Assembly: GCA_947846985.1 (NCBI GenBank) | Contig: CANTUZ010000003.1 | Location: 123,326,626-123,390,625 of the forward strand | DNA length: 64,000 nt | Reading direction: 5' to 3' | DNA from: Fratercula arctica | Lineage: Eukaryota; Chordata; Aves; Charadriiformes; Alcidae | Shown: positions 24,757-37,442 of the stretch, one piece after another | How the letters are laid out: every line of letters starts with the position of its first letter | Position numbering within the stretch: position 1 is the stretch's first letter | Translations under genes and position numbers: made by a program | Notes under the pieces: generated by a model | Told to the model about the DNA's origin: nothing | The model's database searches: none | The model's input: only the letters and a program-made list of their open reading frames with translations

Positions 24757-27700
24757 ACGTGGTGAGGCACAGCTTTCATCTCGGGTGGGTTCTTCGCCTG
24801 TCAAGGAAGGCGAGGTTGAGATGATCATTGCTGTGTGATGCTGGGCAGGCGGTGGATGCTCCCACACGTACCCCGCTCCTTAGTGGGGATGCAGAAACAT
24901 CTACAGTTGCTCAGCTTTAGATCTGCCATTCCAACAAAATGGTCAGGTCTTTTACCCAAATTATTTCTCTCTCCCCACCCTGCCCGCAAAATCTCTAAAT
25001 ACCGCAGAAAATGTACTTTACTGTGGTGGGGGTCAACGCTTTCCAGTAAACTATAAATGTTATTACCCAAATTGAGTCTTTTTCCCCACACGGAGAAGGT
25101 TCATAAGCTGGGAAGCATTAATAGGGTTGCTTCAGTGGATCCCGTCTATACACAGATATTAGCGTTACAAAATCTCAGGCCTGTGTTTAAGAGTGCATTT
25201 GTTAGACCTTGTTTCTTATTGATGTCAGTTTGTTGTTATCCGCGAGATTAAACAAATTCTTAGTTCTTGACCTCTGCTCCCGTAAGAGAGGTCTCTGTCT
25301 TCGCTTAATCTTAGCTTAATTCTCACATAATTAATGAAATAGCCATTTGAGCCTGGGGCAAATGTTCTTTATTTCATCAGTTGACTAAAGTTCTTGGCCG
25401 CAGTCACCTCTGCCAGGAGAGTTAACGAGTTACAGGCATTTATATTGGCCTCACCATTCGCAGGTTTGCGTTTACCACCAAGTGATGTGTCCCGTGTCCC
25501 TTATCCCCGCTTGCCTGATACAGTTGCATATTTTTGGGGGGATCAGTTGTGTGTATGTCCCTTTCCAAATCCAAGGCACACAAGGGTGAAGCCAGACTCT
25601 CTCTTTTAGATGTTAAAAGTGGTTTAGCCTTCTTTTTAGGCAAACTGGAAAAGATAGCATCATCTCCCAATCTGTTATTTCCTATGCTGGGAATAAAGAG
25701 CAGAAACTACTGTTTCTCAGATCACATCCATAGGGACTGAAAGCTGCACGGAGGAGGTTTGTGAGCTGTTTTCCATCTCTTTTCCTCAGAGGATAAAGCC
25801 CTGCTCTTGCAGAGCCAAGAGAGCTTTAAGAGGATGTCTCAGATATTTGCCAGATGGACAGGATCTCAGTCCTCATTTCTAGTAAATACTATTTATTTGA
25901 CTGAACTTAGCTTCTAAATTTTGATGTAGTTTGCCTGGCCCACCCTCCGGTTGCTTTTTAATTTGGATTCTTATTGATGATCTCCACGTAGCTCCACGTG
26001 TGCCTCATTCGTTATTATGGGGTTTTTCCGAGATGAATTTTGCTTACTTCCCCAGGCTTGCCTACCTGCCTGGATAGCCTTCCAGAGATGGCACAATCAA
26101 CTTGAAGATCACGTTCCTTGGTGGAACAAATAAAAATATTTCCCTTTAATTTGCTCATTTTAGGAAATCAGTACATTTTGTATACAGCCAGATCCTCCTA
26201 GCTGATCTTTTTTTCTTTCTGCGAGCAGATATTTATAAGCATATTAATGCTTATGAACACTTGATCAGCTTCAAAATACTTACTTACACGAGAGCACTCT
26301 CAAGGCATATTAAGTTTAATTTCTGTCTGTCGGGGCAGCCTTTGATCTCTGGTTTCGTGTTTTTACCTTTTATATTGTACGTCCTTAAGGTCCGCGAAAT
26401 AAAACTTGAGGGAGTGATGAGCGCTTGGAGAACAAGACCTGAATTAGGACCACGAGGGTCTCTCCTAGATGCCAAGAGCCTGACCGCCAAGTTTGTGGAG
26501 GACTTTTGGGCTAATTTCTAAGCAGTTGGAGATCTTGTAGTGAGAGATAAAAGGAGCAGAAAGTCCAACCGCTGCTGCTGAGCCACACGGTGATGTTGAT
26601 TACATTGCAAAGTGAGAAGAGCACCCTAAAATATAAAACCACCAGCCACGGAGAGGTGGTGGCCTCTGGGACTGGGTGTTTTGTGTTTAAGGGAGTGCAA
26701 ATTTTTAACAGGTAGACCTAATGAAAATTTCAGAAGATGAGGGTGTGCACTGGGGGGAGAGAGGTGGATAACAGAGGGATGGAAAGGGAGCAACATGCAA
26801 CATATTTTTTCCAGCGCCTTGCATCTTTTTATATGTCTGAAGCCTGAACTAACTTGCTGATGCTGTGCTGAACCCTCCTAAGAGAACCAAATTAAGCCAA
26901 TAAATCCTTTTCCTGGAGGGTGCTGTCAATATTATGCTGCTACCTGTGGGCTTGTACCTTCATCAGCAAAGCTTTGCTCTCTGCGCGGCTGTTGTGCCTG
27001 GACCCACCCCGAGCGCTTGGCAAAGCGCTCAGTGTCTCCAGGTGCTTGGAAATCAAGTGCCTCCTTGAGAGGCCTCGCTTTGTTCGGGCTTAATAAAAGC
27101 ATCACGTTTTCAAACGATGTGCTGAATCACCGGGGAATTCTCCCTTTCAGCCTGGCTTAACCGAGTGGGAAAAGCACGTATCCAAGATAACTTTATACAG
27201 CTTGCTCTAGGAAGCAGTTTTGAAACGGTGTTTGTCAAAGTTTCTCTGTAGGTTGTTTTTTTTTTTTTTTTTTTTTTTTTTTCCAAAAGTTTCCACGGTC
27301 TTTGGCTAAACAAGCTTTTCGGGAGAGAGTTTTCTAAAGCAGGGGAGGAAAAACAGTTCTTTAGGCTTGTCTTCAGAAACGTAAACAGCCGCGGCGCTAC
27401 GGCGGGACTTCGGAGCATCGCCTCTCGAAGCAGGAGCGAGGTGGGCTGGCACAAGCAGCTACTTGTACGTGAACAGGAGGTAATTACCACGGAGCCAGTT
27501 CACTTCAGACTTCAAACACCGGGGAGTTAATTTGCTCTAACGTGATTGAAAACACAAAACGTTTGTAGACGGGCTGCTCCCGAAATGGAGAATTTCAGCA
27601 ACTATTAACGTGCTTTAAAGCCATTTCTTTTAAAACACGATGTCCCCGTGCAGGTGTAGATTTGCACAAATAATATTTGGATTGTCTTAGCCATCGCTAG

Positions 27701-30294
27701 CGCTGAGCCTGGCTTTGAGAAGCCGAAGGAAAACCCACGTGGAGATAGTGCAGAGACACTCGTCCCACACCTTGTGGTGCAAATGGTCTGGATCTTTTTG
27801 GTGGTTTGTGCCCTGCTGCGTGGCCCATCTGAGGTAGCACTTGGGAACCTGTAAAGAAAGGAAAAAAGGGGAATAAATCCCTTTAATAAATAGTCTAGGG
27901 CTGCTTCTCTGTGTTTCTCTGTTTAGTGTTTTCCCTGGTTAGGTATTTTTAGATTCCTGTGTGGTTTTGATCACACTCTTGTTTAAGATTGATCTGAAAA
28001 AAAGAATTCCTTTTTGAAACTTATTTTACATACATTATTGCTTTGCAATGTCTTTTCTTTGGGAATAAAGTAGTTCCCTTTAGTCTGCATATACTACTGT
28101 TCACTACAGTATTTTTAAAAATCACTGTTTGTCTGTATGTCCTTCTCAAAGTGTGCTGAGGTAGCGAAATTACACGTTACAATGTCCAAATTAAAAGAAA
28201 GACACTTTACTTGTAAAACTTCATGGAAAGCTGTTTTAACTTAAAGGAATGGTTCCGTGGTTGAAACCTCCAACACTTCCAGGTCCTGGCAATCTGTTGA
28301 AGTTTTGCTTGAGTGAGTGATAACGCTCTGAAAAGAATCCGTTTAGTGACAGGTATCTTCATACAATGTCTGTGGATTCTATGGCGCAAGTCACAAAGAA
28401 GATGATGTCTTTATCATTGTATCCCAGATTTGCAATTTTCCTACCACTCCTTCAGAAATTAAATCGTCTTTACGGCTTCTTGGCGACGTGCCTGGTGATG
28501 GCAGAGCTAAAATAGCAGATCCAAGGGGAGGATGGGGATGAATGGACCGGCTGATCCAGCAGAAAGTCACGCGTTCCCAACAGTGTCCCCTCCCAGGGCT
28601 TGGGTATCGCTCCTCAGCGGCAGCTGTGGGCCACATCTGGCTGCCTCCATGCCGTGCACTCTTTATGGTGCTACGTGAAGCCGATGGAAATCCAACATCA
28701 AACAGGAGCTTGTCGTTTTTGTTGCAGGAGGCAAAGGACAACCTGACTTTGACCAGCACTGGGGGCAACGTTGGTCTGGAGAACCAAACCCACGCTGCCA
28801 GCACGCCCAGAGTCCAAGCTCCTGCAGAGCCTTCTCCCTGCCAGGTGGGATGGCTTTGAAAATTGCTTTGCTTTCATTTTTAAGAAACTATTCTCTTGAA
28901 ACCGGGGATTAGGATGCCTCTGGCAGTTTGAGGAAGATAAGTAGGACTGCAAAATAGCAGGGGCGTGTAACTCATTTTCTGTATCTTAATTCCATTGTAA
29001 CACACCCATAGTCCCAGTCAGATGGGACCAAGACCTTCTAAATGAATGGTTTGTCTGCTCTGCCCTGTGTTTGTGGTGATTATTTTAATTCCCAAGAAAG
29101 AAAGGACAAGACACGGGTATATGAGGGGCGGTAGAACGGAGGCTGTTGGGATTTGGCTCTTCTGGGTGTGTGATGCAAAGCAAGGCTGGTGGTTGGGCAG
29201 AAATAAAACCCATCGTGTAAGTCTGGTTGTCGTTTCGTCATATTCAGGCAGTGCAGGTCATGAAAGGCAGGACCTGTTTCGCTGAGCTTGAATGTCTCTT
29301 TCTCATGGACCAGTCGGCTTTCCAGCTGGGATCTTCTGTCAAGTGTTGGCATCCCACGTAATGCCCGTATTTATCTCAAAGGTGCTTATAAAAGCCCATT
29401 TCTCACCATTTTCAGTTGTAGAAGATACTGGGGTAGGTAGGTTGTGTGTTTGTTGCCCAACCGGCCGGGTGACCGAGCTGAGTGGGGAGTGTGGTGTTCA
29501 CGTAGGTCTGCAGCTCCTGGACTTGCTGCTCGGGGGTTGTTGTAGGTGGTTTCCCAGAAGTAGTGTCCTGCAGCCTCAAGCGTTTCATTAAAAATGACAA
29601 ATCAAGAAATTCCTTCCAGATAAGAGTTTTTCCGTAAGTGGTGCTGAGCAGAAATAGCTCTGATTTTGGATAATCTTACGGATTTCATTCTTTGGACTGA
29701 AAACACCACCACTTCAGCTTGAGTTCCTGCAGTCACGACAAGAATCATTAATATTATTGTTTAAACACAGTTGCGTAGGTGTTAGCCGTGGTTATCGATG
29801 CGAGTATGGCCCCTGACTTGACTTCTAACATCTGGAAAAATGTGTCTGATCCAAGAGCTGTTTCATCTGGTAGAATGATAAAATACTTTCTTGTAGCCTT
29901 TAATTCACGCTAGGACTTTGCTAGCTGTCAAGATTAGCTTGACATTTTATACAAATATATATCCTCTTATCATACCTATCTCTAATGCGGTTCCTGTAAA
30001 CTGTAAAAGTATAAAATTAAGTTTTGGTTAAGACTTAATACATAATGTATATGATCAGAAAAACAGTGGCTAATGGTATGAAATACTTTGAGGCAAGAAT
30101 GGAAAAAATCTCTTAAATGCTTATAAATGGCTTTGGAAAAATAAGTACTTAGTCCCATCTAATCCATGGTAACTTGCATGGAGGTAACCATGGAAATTTT
30201 ATATATAAAGCTCATCTCCAAAGAGCTTATTTTAACACTGTCTCTTGCTGCAGTCCAGTGTTTAACAGCGCTCTACCGGCACGCGGTGGGACTT
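24757..30294. other. Unique non-coding DNA, no gene recognised
   Basis: About 5.5 kb without a recognised element, apart from a T27 tract at 27256-27282. Open frames of 60-137 codons exist on both strands, including overlapping ones of 137 (minus) and 105 codons (plus) near 28391-28859. None shows a signal peptide, domain motif or paired splice sites I can support. The part from 29690 to 30190 is AT-rich. Confidence 0.55.
27256..27282. repeat. Poly(T) tract, 27 bases
   Basis: An uninterrupted T-run between GTAGGTTG and CCAAAAG. No element is attached. Confidence 0.9.
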
Positions 30295-30391
30295 TGAGGC
30301 TCTGAGCAACCTGATGTAGGTGAAGATGGGCAGGGGGTGGGACTAGGTGGCCTTTAAAGGTCCCTTCCCACCCAAACCATTCAGTGATTCT
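30295..30391 (+). mobile_element. CR1 3'-tail fragment
   Basis: It reads GAGGCTCTGAGCAACCTGAT, then GGGACTAGGTGGCCTTTAAA and GGTCCCTTCCCACCCAAACC, and ends ATTCAGTGATTCTA. This is the last ~95 bases of a CR1 in plus orientation, starting at the end of the pol frame (the ALSNLI-like codons) and running to the terminal repeat. Confidence 0.9.
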
Positions 30392-31510
30392 AAAACTTTG
30401 GCGCTGTCCCTTCCAATTTTCTGTGTTCGGGGAGAAAAAAAAACCACACCAAGAAAACAAATTCCAAAATGTTCCTCCAGCCCACGCTGGGGGTTATGTG
30501 GTGGTCCGGCAGTTTTGGCTGCTGATACACGAAAATCTTGCCACTGAAAAGAAGTGCAGATGCTGTTCTTTGTACCTGTTTGTGTTTGGGGAGCGTGAGC
30601 GCAAGCCCGTGCTGCTGAGCCACTCGCCCGCGTCGCCCTGCGAGGCGGCTGCAGAAGGAACACAAGACCTTGGAAGACCTATAACGACTTAAGTCATTTT
30701 AAGGCTCAACTGCTAAAAGTCAGGAATGCTGAGATTTAGCGGGATGATGCTGAAGGTGTTAAGTCCAGATTGACCTAAAGTATTATTTTGACTTAAGCCA
30801 CTGTGTTTGTATTATTTATATGATTTATTTTTACTGAAGAAAACCCTATTTCCTCTGGCTGCAGCACCAGCAGCTAACCTTTTGATTAACCATCTGTTTG
30901 GATTCATGTAATTTCCTTTTCCAGATCTGTGACAGCTTTTCGGAGTCGCTCGCGCAGGAGACACTGACGCTTTACAAGGTGCAGTAAGCAAAGCTCATCG
31001 CACTTAACCAGAGGTGTTCGCATCAATAATTCCCATTTTACCCCTGCAGAAACCAAAGCGTGAGGAAGCTTGCATGGATTTCCAAATTTTCCTTCTCCCT
31101 TCTGCTTTGTGCCCGTGTTTGCCATCTCATCGAGTTGTTTTGCTGCTGCAATTAGTGATAACCACCTTGTTGCTCGGGTGAGGATGAGCGTGTGTTCCCT
31201 TCCAGCGCTGTGCACGTGACGGGAAGGGGACCGCGCGGTCAGCAAACCCCCTTGGGTAGCTCAGGATGGCGTTGGAATCGGGATGTCGTGCTAATGGGTT
31301 AGGAGATCGTTTTGGTTAATACATGTAACGCAGGAGTGGGTGTTTTTTTGCTGGATTTGCAATGTTCTCTCCCTTCTGGTCGTGTTTCTATACAGCAAAT
31401 TGCAGCTGGAGTGCTCTCATGTTAGAGTATAAACACTGCTGGAGCAATCTGGGGATTAAGTAAAATGGATGCTTTAGTTGAGATCCATGTTTTCCTATAT
31501 CTCTCTGTCT
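30392..31510. other. Unique non-coding DNA
   Basis: It contains a CpG-rich spot at about 30590-30655 and otherwise ordinary sequence. Open frames are 113 codons or fewer, overlap on both strands and are unrecognised. Confidence 0.5.
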
Positions 31511-31590
31511 AGAATCATAGAATGATAGAATATCTCCCGTTGGAAGGGACCCGTAAGGATCATGGAGTCCAGCTCCCTGCACCTCGCAGG
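31511..31590 (-). mobile_element. CR1 3'-tail fragment, divergent subfamily
   Basis: AGAATCATAGAATGATAGAA is followed by TATCTCCCGTTGGAAGGGAC, CCGTAAGGATCATGGAGTCC and a CCCTGCACCTCGCAGG end. This is the CR1 type whose tail reads GTTGGAAGGGACCC-AAGGATCATCGAGTCC, distinct from the ACCTTAAAG type that dominates here. Only the 3' untranslated end remains. Confidence 0.85.
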
Positions 31591-33529
31591 TATAATTGGA
31601 GAAGACCAGAATTTCTGGGCTTGATGGAGGAATTACTGTGCCAAGTTCAGGACTTGGGGACTACTGGAGACCTCAGGGTGCTGCTTCTCCACCCTGGTGT
31701 CTTCTGCCCAAATACGCCTTGGTTCTCACCGTGGTCACCCCATCTACTTTAGGACATGGGTCTGCAATTAAAAACACCCTGGCAGCTCGATGGTCCTGCG
31801 GTGCAGGTGTGGCATCTGCCAGGAGGGTCCTGCACCGTGGGATGGGGCAGAGGAGCATCCATCTGGGATGCAGAGAGCTCAGCCTCGCTCTGCTCCTGTT
31901 TTGGGCATGTTGTATGTGCCCATCTGAAGCGTCTACAGCCCCCCGGTTTTACGGTGGCTTTACCCGCAAAACGTGCTGTTCTTCGGTAGATCAAAGCGAT
32001 TTGGAGGCTGCGTGTTGTACAGGTTTTGAATGGATATTGGAGGTGACACTTCTGAATCCTTCGCTTTGCCAGTTTGTCAGAAAAGGGTAGATCAAATTCT
32101 CCCCTCGAATGGCGACACTGAGGAGTTATTTCAGGAGATTCAGTCTTCCCTGAAGTTTCTACGGTGGAGCACATCTTTGTACCAACTCCAGGGTGGCTGT
32201 TTTGCATATTCAGCCCTTTTTGGTTCATGCTTCAAAGGAATATTGTCTAAAAAATGGCCAAATGCGCTGTGGTTACCAAGTTGCTATTGGAAAAGGAGGA
32301 GGAAATTCTCCACTATTGCAAACCAGTACATAGATCGGAGTTGGGAGTATGAATGTGAAAACAATATATTTCAGCTGGGTAATGAAGAGCGATGTTGAAT
32401 CTCAGGAACTCTTTAGATAACTGTCCTTTGATTTGTTTACCATCTGCTTTTAATTCTGAAAAGGAAAAGGGGCGGTTTGGGACTGGTTTGAGGAGCTTCA
32501 CAGAAAAAGGCTTGTTCCCATTGTCACTGGCCACAGGTGGAAGTTCTCAGCCAAATCCTCTGTTGCTGGAGCTGGTTTCCCTGGAGGGGTGAGAGCAACA
32601 GGGAGCTCGGTCTCTGGACTGATGGATGGGAGAAACTTGAATGTGAAGGGGTTGGTTTGCCCGCAGGATCTGAAGTTCTGCAAGAGACACGTTTTGCAGA
32701 AAATGCATCTCGATGAATTGACTTAAAGCAGTTTATGAACAGCTTTTTTTCCTCCCCTCTTTTATAAAGCTACATTCAGCTTGCGTGGCTATAGTCATCT
32801 GCTTCTGAAAAGTCATTTTCCTTCCCTGCCCGTGCCCTCTTTTGGTGGCAGACCACACAGAAACCCAGCGCCATGCTGTATTTTCGGGGCGGCTCTGGAC
32901 CGATGGTAGGACACAATGGATGCGGGAGCAGAGGAGGGAGGACGTATATTAGCACTGACACTTCGCTGGTCTGTGTGTGCAGCTGGAATCCCTTTTCTCT
33001 AAAATTACTGGAAAACAGGCTTTAGAGGAGCATAGCTGGGGGGTAGGAGATTTGACGAGCTGCTTGAGGTTGCAGTGGAGAAGGGGAAAAGCGGTGGTTA
33101 ACCCTTGACTTCTCTGTCCAGGTTGTCTCTGTTTCCCTTACACAGTCCCCCCCTTCACCGCTCTGGAGCTGCTCTTCCATCAGTGCCCAGTCAAGGCCAG
33201 TTTATAGCACGGAATGGGCTTTATATGAGAAATTACGATTATTGAATCTGGTGTGGCAGGGGGTGCTAGTAGCTGAGAAGGTAAAGCGGTTGTCCCTGTC
33301 ATCTCAGCCCCATCGTGCGTGCGTGGCCATCGCAGTTGATTGCGGGAGCGCGGCGCCCACCCTCGGCAGCCCCTTGCTCACCTTCTGCAGTGTCGTGGGC
33401 GAAATGTTTAAGCTGAAATAGCGCATGAAAGCGGGGGAGGGAATTCTCAATTCCCATAGGGAGTCAATTCAGACAAAGCATTCAAACAGCTAAAGTTAGA
33501 AATACAGATAAGCGTATGGCATCTTGCTG

Positions 33530-33556
<27 letters not shown>
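33530..33556. repeat. Poly(T) tract, 27 bases
   Basis: An uninterrupted T-run following CATCTTGCTG and preceding AAATAAGC. No mobile element is attached. Confidence 0.9.
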
Positions 33557-33560
<4 letters not shown>

Positions 33561-35245
33561 AAGCATAAATACATGACAAAGAGCTATAAAGCTTTTAAGT
33601 TCACTGCAGCTCTTCTGTATAAACACGGGCTCTCTCCTCCCGGTAATCCTGTATTTCTAAAGCACTGGTTGGGCATTCGGGCTGATAAGCATGTCATCTT
33701 AAAAGCTTTGGCGATATATTCCAAACTGCCTTTAATGGTCCTCCTCCATGTGGTGCTCTGCCGGCTGCCGTGGCAGCTTGGGCGTTGGATGCTCTCGTAC
33801 CTGGAATTTCCTTCCCCCACACCCACCTTTCCCCCGCGCTCACAGAACAAGAAGCAGCATAAGCCATTTCCCATCCGTGGCCCTGATGTTGGTGAAACCT
33901 TCTAGAAATGTTCTTACCGCTTCAAGTATTTGTTTTTTGATAAAGTCTGAGGTTTTTTTTTTTTTTGAGTACCGTACTGAAATAATTAAAAAAAATAAAC
34001 ATGGATTTAAACTTTTTAAACAGCATTACATTTTAGCGTGCAGTAACACGCAGTGATGAAGGTCTCACTTTACATTTTTTCCACTCACGAGAGTCCTCAA
34101 AATTACCTTTTTGCTGCTGAATTTTCTTTCTGTAGCTATAGCTGTGTATTCTTAATATGGATTTATGCTATTCCATAATATATGAAGTTTTGACTCCAGT
34201 ATAATTGTTTTCTTAGTATTAATATGCTTTGTGTTATTTGATTGTCAGCCAGGGATTATAGTAAACACAAGACGTTTGTGTTCCTATCCCGTCTGTTTGT
34301 CTGAGCTATCTGCGTTGTATAAAAATCTCCAGTGTATTGATGTGAGTAATGGGGGCAGTGAGAGAAGAGCAGTTTTGAAATCTTGACGTGTCGATTGTTT
34401 CAGAAACTCGTCTTTGTTTTTTTTTTTTTTCTCCCCCTTCATCATCCCAATATATTTATATCATTAAGACGTGACACTTAAGAAGCGTCAGAGAACATCC
34501 TAAAATTACTTCGTTGGCTTTACTTTTTAAAGAAGCCTATTGAGTCAGCTTCTCGGAAACTTCTAAATTGCTTCTGGCTATAACGAGCTCTGCCACGGTG
34601 TGGATTCAATAAAGGTGATGAGATACAGATCTGAAATCCCGGGGCTGAGGACGGTGAGGATTTTATTGAGATGTAGCCGTGATGGGGCCGAGCCCTTTGC
34701 ACCTTCAGCCTACGCTTCCTCCCAGGCTTCACTCAGCAGGACCCAGGCCCTCGTGAAACGGTTCTTGAGGTCTAATAGAATTGAAATTCCAAATTCATTG
34801 AAATCAAAAGAATTAGGATTTCACAATGTCTGATGCCTCCCCCGTCATTGTTCTGATGCCAGGACAATAAAGCATCTTTAAAGTTAAAAATGTAAGACAA
34901 GGATTAATTAAGAGCTGGAAGTTCAGACATAGAAATCAATAGCAAAGTTGTTACTGTTGGACTCCAGTGCACCTTCTCTGTGTTCATATATTAAGAAAAT
35001 TTTTGAACTCTGTAATTTTATATACAGTGTCCTTTATATATTTTATTTATTATGTCCTTCTCCGTTAGTTTTTTTTAAATTGTGGAAGAAAAAAAGGCAA
35101 GAACATCTGTCCCAGGCTGCTGGTGCTTGTTGTTAAGCACATTTTAATGAATAGTAAGAGAGTAAACAAAGTACTGTACCGCATACTTGTAATCCAGTGC
35201 ACAGCTGTTCGAGTGATCGGGAAGGGCTGAGGCCGCCACAGTGTC

Positions 35246-35285
35246 TGTGCATCGCTTGGTATAACGGCGTATTTGTGCATCGCTT
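35246..35285 (+). repeat. 12-base direct repeat TGTGCATCGCTT, two copies
   Basis: Identical copies at 35246-35257 and 35274-35285, with starts 28 bases apart. Their significance is unknown. It could be the trace of a small tandem duplication with a diverged spacer. Confidence 0.7.
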
Positions 35286-36446
35286 CAGGTTTACTTGGAC
35301 GGCAGCCTGTTTCACGACGGTACCCATGCACAAACCCATTTGTCATCGTTTAATCATTGCCATTGGCTTTGAGGAGGGAGAAAAAAAAAAAAAAGGAAAG
35401 AATTAAAAGTCAGTCTCACGTTTCTAAGATCGAGATTGTTCTTTGCAGGAGATTTCAGATTAGGGCTTTATTTTTGAAGTGTGGCAGGAGCTGGTTTTGT
35501 TGGAACAGGGAACTTGTGACAGCTTAAATTCCACTTTCAAACACGCATCTTCTTCCCAGCACGTGGAATTAGCATTTGCACAGCTCTTCACACCAGTTCC
35601 CTTCTTCTGTACGAGATCATCTCTCCTAGATCGCTCAGAGATAACTTCAAGTAGAGCCCTTTGGAACCGTCGTGCGATTTCAGCCTTTCCAAGGAGCTGA
35701 CATCAAGCAGTTATCACCCTTTGGCATCAGTCTGACAAAATAGTTTGCAAATGACGGTAGACACTTTTTAAGATAACTGTGAGGCTTTGGAAGAAAAGGA
35801 TCCTGAACATTGCAGGAGTACTGAGCTGTGTAAATAATTATTTATATGTCATTTGGCTGGAAACCAAATTTACCCTAATGAGAGAAGCCGAATATTCTGA
35901 GGCTGTGGATGCTGTTCCAGAAATTAGGGTGTTCATGGAGTTCATGTTCAGCCGGTGAGGGAGGAATAAAGTTGGATCTAATCTATAACAGGAAGTTATT
36001 AAAAACTAATATAAAGTGTGCAGTTAAGACTGTTAATGACCTGATAGTTTTTGGTCATAAATGTAATGATTCCTTTGGCTAGGAGCAAGTTCTGGATTAA
36101 TTTGGGAAAATGTAGCGAGTGGGCACCCGGGGTGCTGGGTTGTGTGCGGATGGAAAAATGCTTCGTGTTGTTGGTTTGGCGATTTTCTTTCCCCCTCTTA
36201 AAGCAAACTTCTGCTTTCAGGGTGTGAAACCAAGGGTCCTGCACGCATGTACTGCGTCAGGGATGGCTGAAGGACCCTTGGAAAGTGTCATCTTCTGAAG
36301 GGCTTTCAGGTTTATTCTCTTTGCAGGATCCTGCAGCAGGTTCAGTGTTCCCTGGAGCTGGTGGGTCAAGTCATGGCAAGGGCGAGATTTTGACTTGGGT
36401 GTTTTCCACTGCCTGTAGCTCCTGAAGTGGTCCAGCCTGGGGACTT

Positions 36447-36551
36447 AGAACCATAGAATTGCCCAGGTTGGAAGGGACCTTTCAGATCATCAAATCCAAC
36501 CGTCAACCTAACTCTGACAAAAACCATCACTAAACCATATCGCTAAGCAAC
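36447..36551 (-). mobile_element. CR1 3' end, GCCCAGGTTGG subfamily
   Basis: AACCATAGAATTGCCCAGG is followed by TTGGAAGGGACCTTTCAGAT, a CAAATCCAACC core, CTGACAAAAACCATCACTAA and a CTAAGCAAC end. This CR1 type contributes only its 3' untranslated region here. Its reverse complement matches the plus-strand copy at 37291-37442, so the two form an inverted pair. Confidence 0.9.
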
Positions 36552-36900
36552 TTCTGCCAGCAAAGTGCTGTTACGGCTTCACAACACTTGTGAAATCTTG
36601 AGCTGGTTCAAAATTACAGTAATCTGCATAAATACCAAAACTGGGAACTCTGGGCTTGGTGTTGCGATGAGGTGGGTGAATGGAGGAAAGCCAACGATGG
36701 AGACCTGTGGCAGGTTGAGCATTCATGGACCTATGAGGTTGTTGAGGAGACCTGCCAAAGAAGTTCTTTTATACTTGGTGTCACATACATAAATACAGCA
36801 TTTCCTTTCTGCTGAGCTCTTCTCTTCCTGTGTGCCACCTGGAGATAGTTGGAGTTTAGGGACCCAACAGCCCTCCATCTTGGCTTGTCCTCCTTGCTTA

Positions 36901-36971
36901 CAGAATCATAGAATCAGAGAACGGTTTGGGTTGGAAGGGACCTTAAAGATCATCTAGTTCCAACCCTCTTG
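36901..36971 (-). mobile_element. CR1 3'-tail fragment
   Basis: CAGAATCATAGAATCAGAGA is followed by ACGGTTTGGGTTGGAAGGGA and CCTTAAAGATCATCTAGTTC, ending at CAACCCTCTTGG. This is a close match to the standard CR1 3' end, about 70 bases long. It lies between the two arms of the inverted CR1 pair. Confidence 0.92.
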
Positions 36972-37290
36972 GACCCATTTCTTGCCTCTCAATGAGTCAA
37001 AACCCAAATTATGTGGCAGTGGAACTCAGCCTGGCCTCTTCAGTCCTTCAGCTATCCCCAAGCGTGACTGCTGGACAGTCTGTCAAGAACAGGAGTGGTG
37101 AACAGCAGTCCATAAAATGCTGTTGCTTTGGCCCAACCTTGGAGCTACATCTGCCTCCCTCCTTTCCCTGGATGGCTCCAGTGGCCACTGAGAGCCTCAG
37201 TGAATAAGCCCAGGTGTTTCCACCTGGAGCTGCCCTACTCTCGAGTTGGCTAAAGCCTGGCAGGGCTCCTGACTTGGGCTCCGTGATGTT
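36972..37290. other. Unique spacer between CR1 tails
   Basis: No element or gene is recognised. It holds a 71-codon open frame (36992-37207 +) with no recognisable feature. Confidence 0.5.
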
Positions 37291-37442
37291 GTCATCCCTG
37301 GAGGAATTTAAAAGACGGGTAGATGTAGTGCTTAGTGATGTGGTTTAGTGGTGGTTTTTGTCAGTGTTAGGCTGATGGTTGGACTCGATGAGCTGAAAAG
37401 TCCCTTCCAATGTGGGCAATTCTATGATTCTACAATTCTGTG
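37291..37442 (+). mobile_element. CR1 3' end, plus arm of an inverted pair
   Basis: GTCATCCCTGGAGGAATTTA leads into AAAAGACGGGTAGATGTAGT, then GGTTTAGTGGTGG, GTTGGACTCGATGAGCTGAA and an ATTCTATGATTCTACAATTC end. The first codons derive from the pol C-terminus (SLEEFKRRVD-like) and the rest is the 3' untranslated region and terminal repeat. It is the same subfamily as 36447 and 43418. Confidence 0.92.

Larger units (their letters stand above)
31591..36446. other. Unique non-coding DNA with two overlapping chance ORFs
   Basis: Open frames of 164 codons (31596-32090 +) and 159 codons (31749-32228 -) overlap on opposite strands. Neither has recognisable motifs, and both begin beside a CR1 tail. 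Other contents are T27 at 33530-33556, T14 at 33953-33966, a CpG-rich patch near 33300-33400, and a 12-base direct repeat at 35246 and 35274. No gene is supported. Confidence 0.5.

Noticed and set aside
31596..32228. Overlapping 164- and 159-codon ORFs on opposite strands
   Set aside because: No domain, signal peptide or splice context is recognisable. Mutual overlap on both strands is typical of chance open frames in GC-richer DNA.
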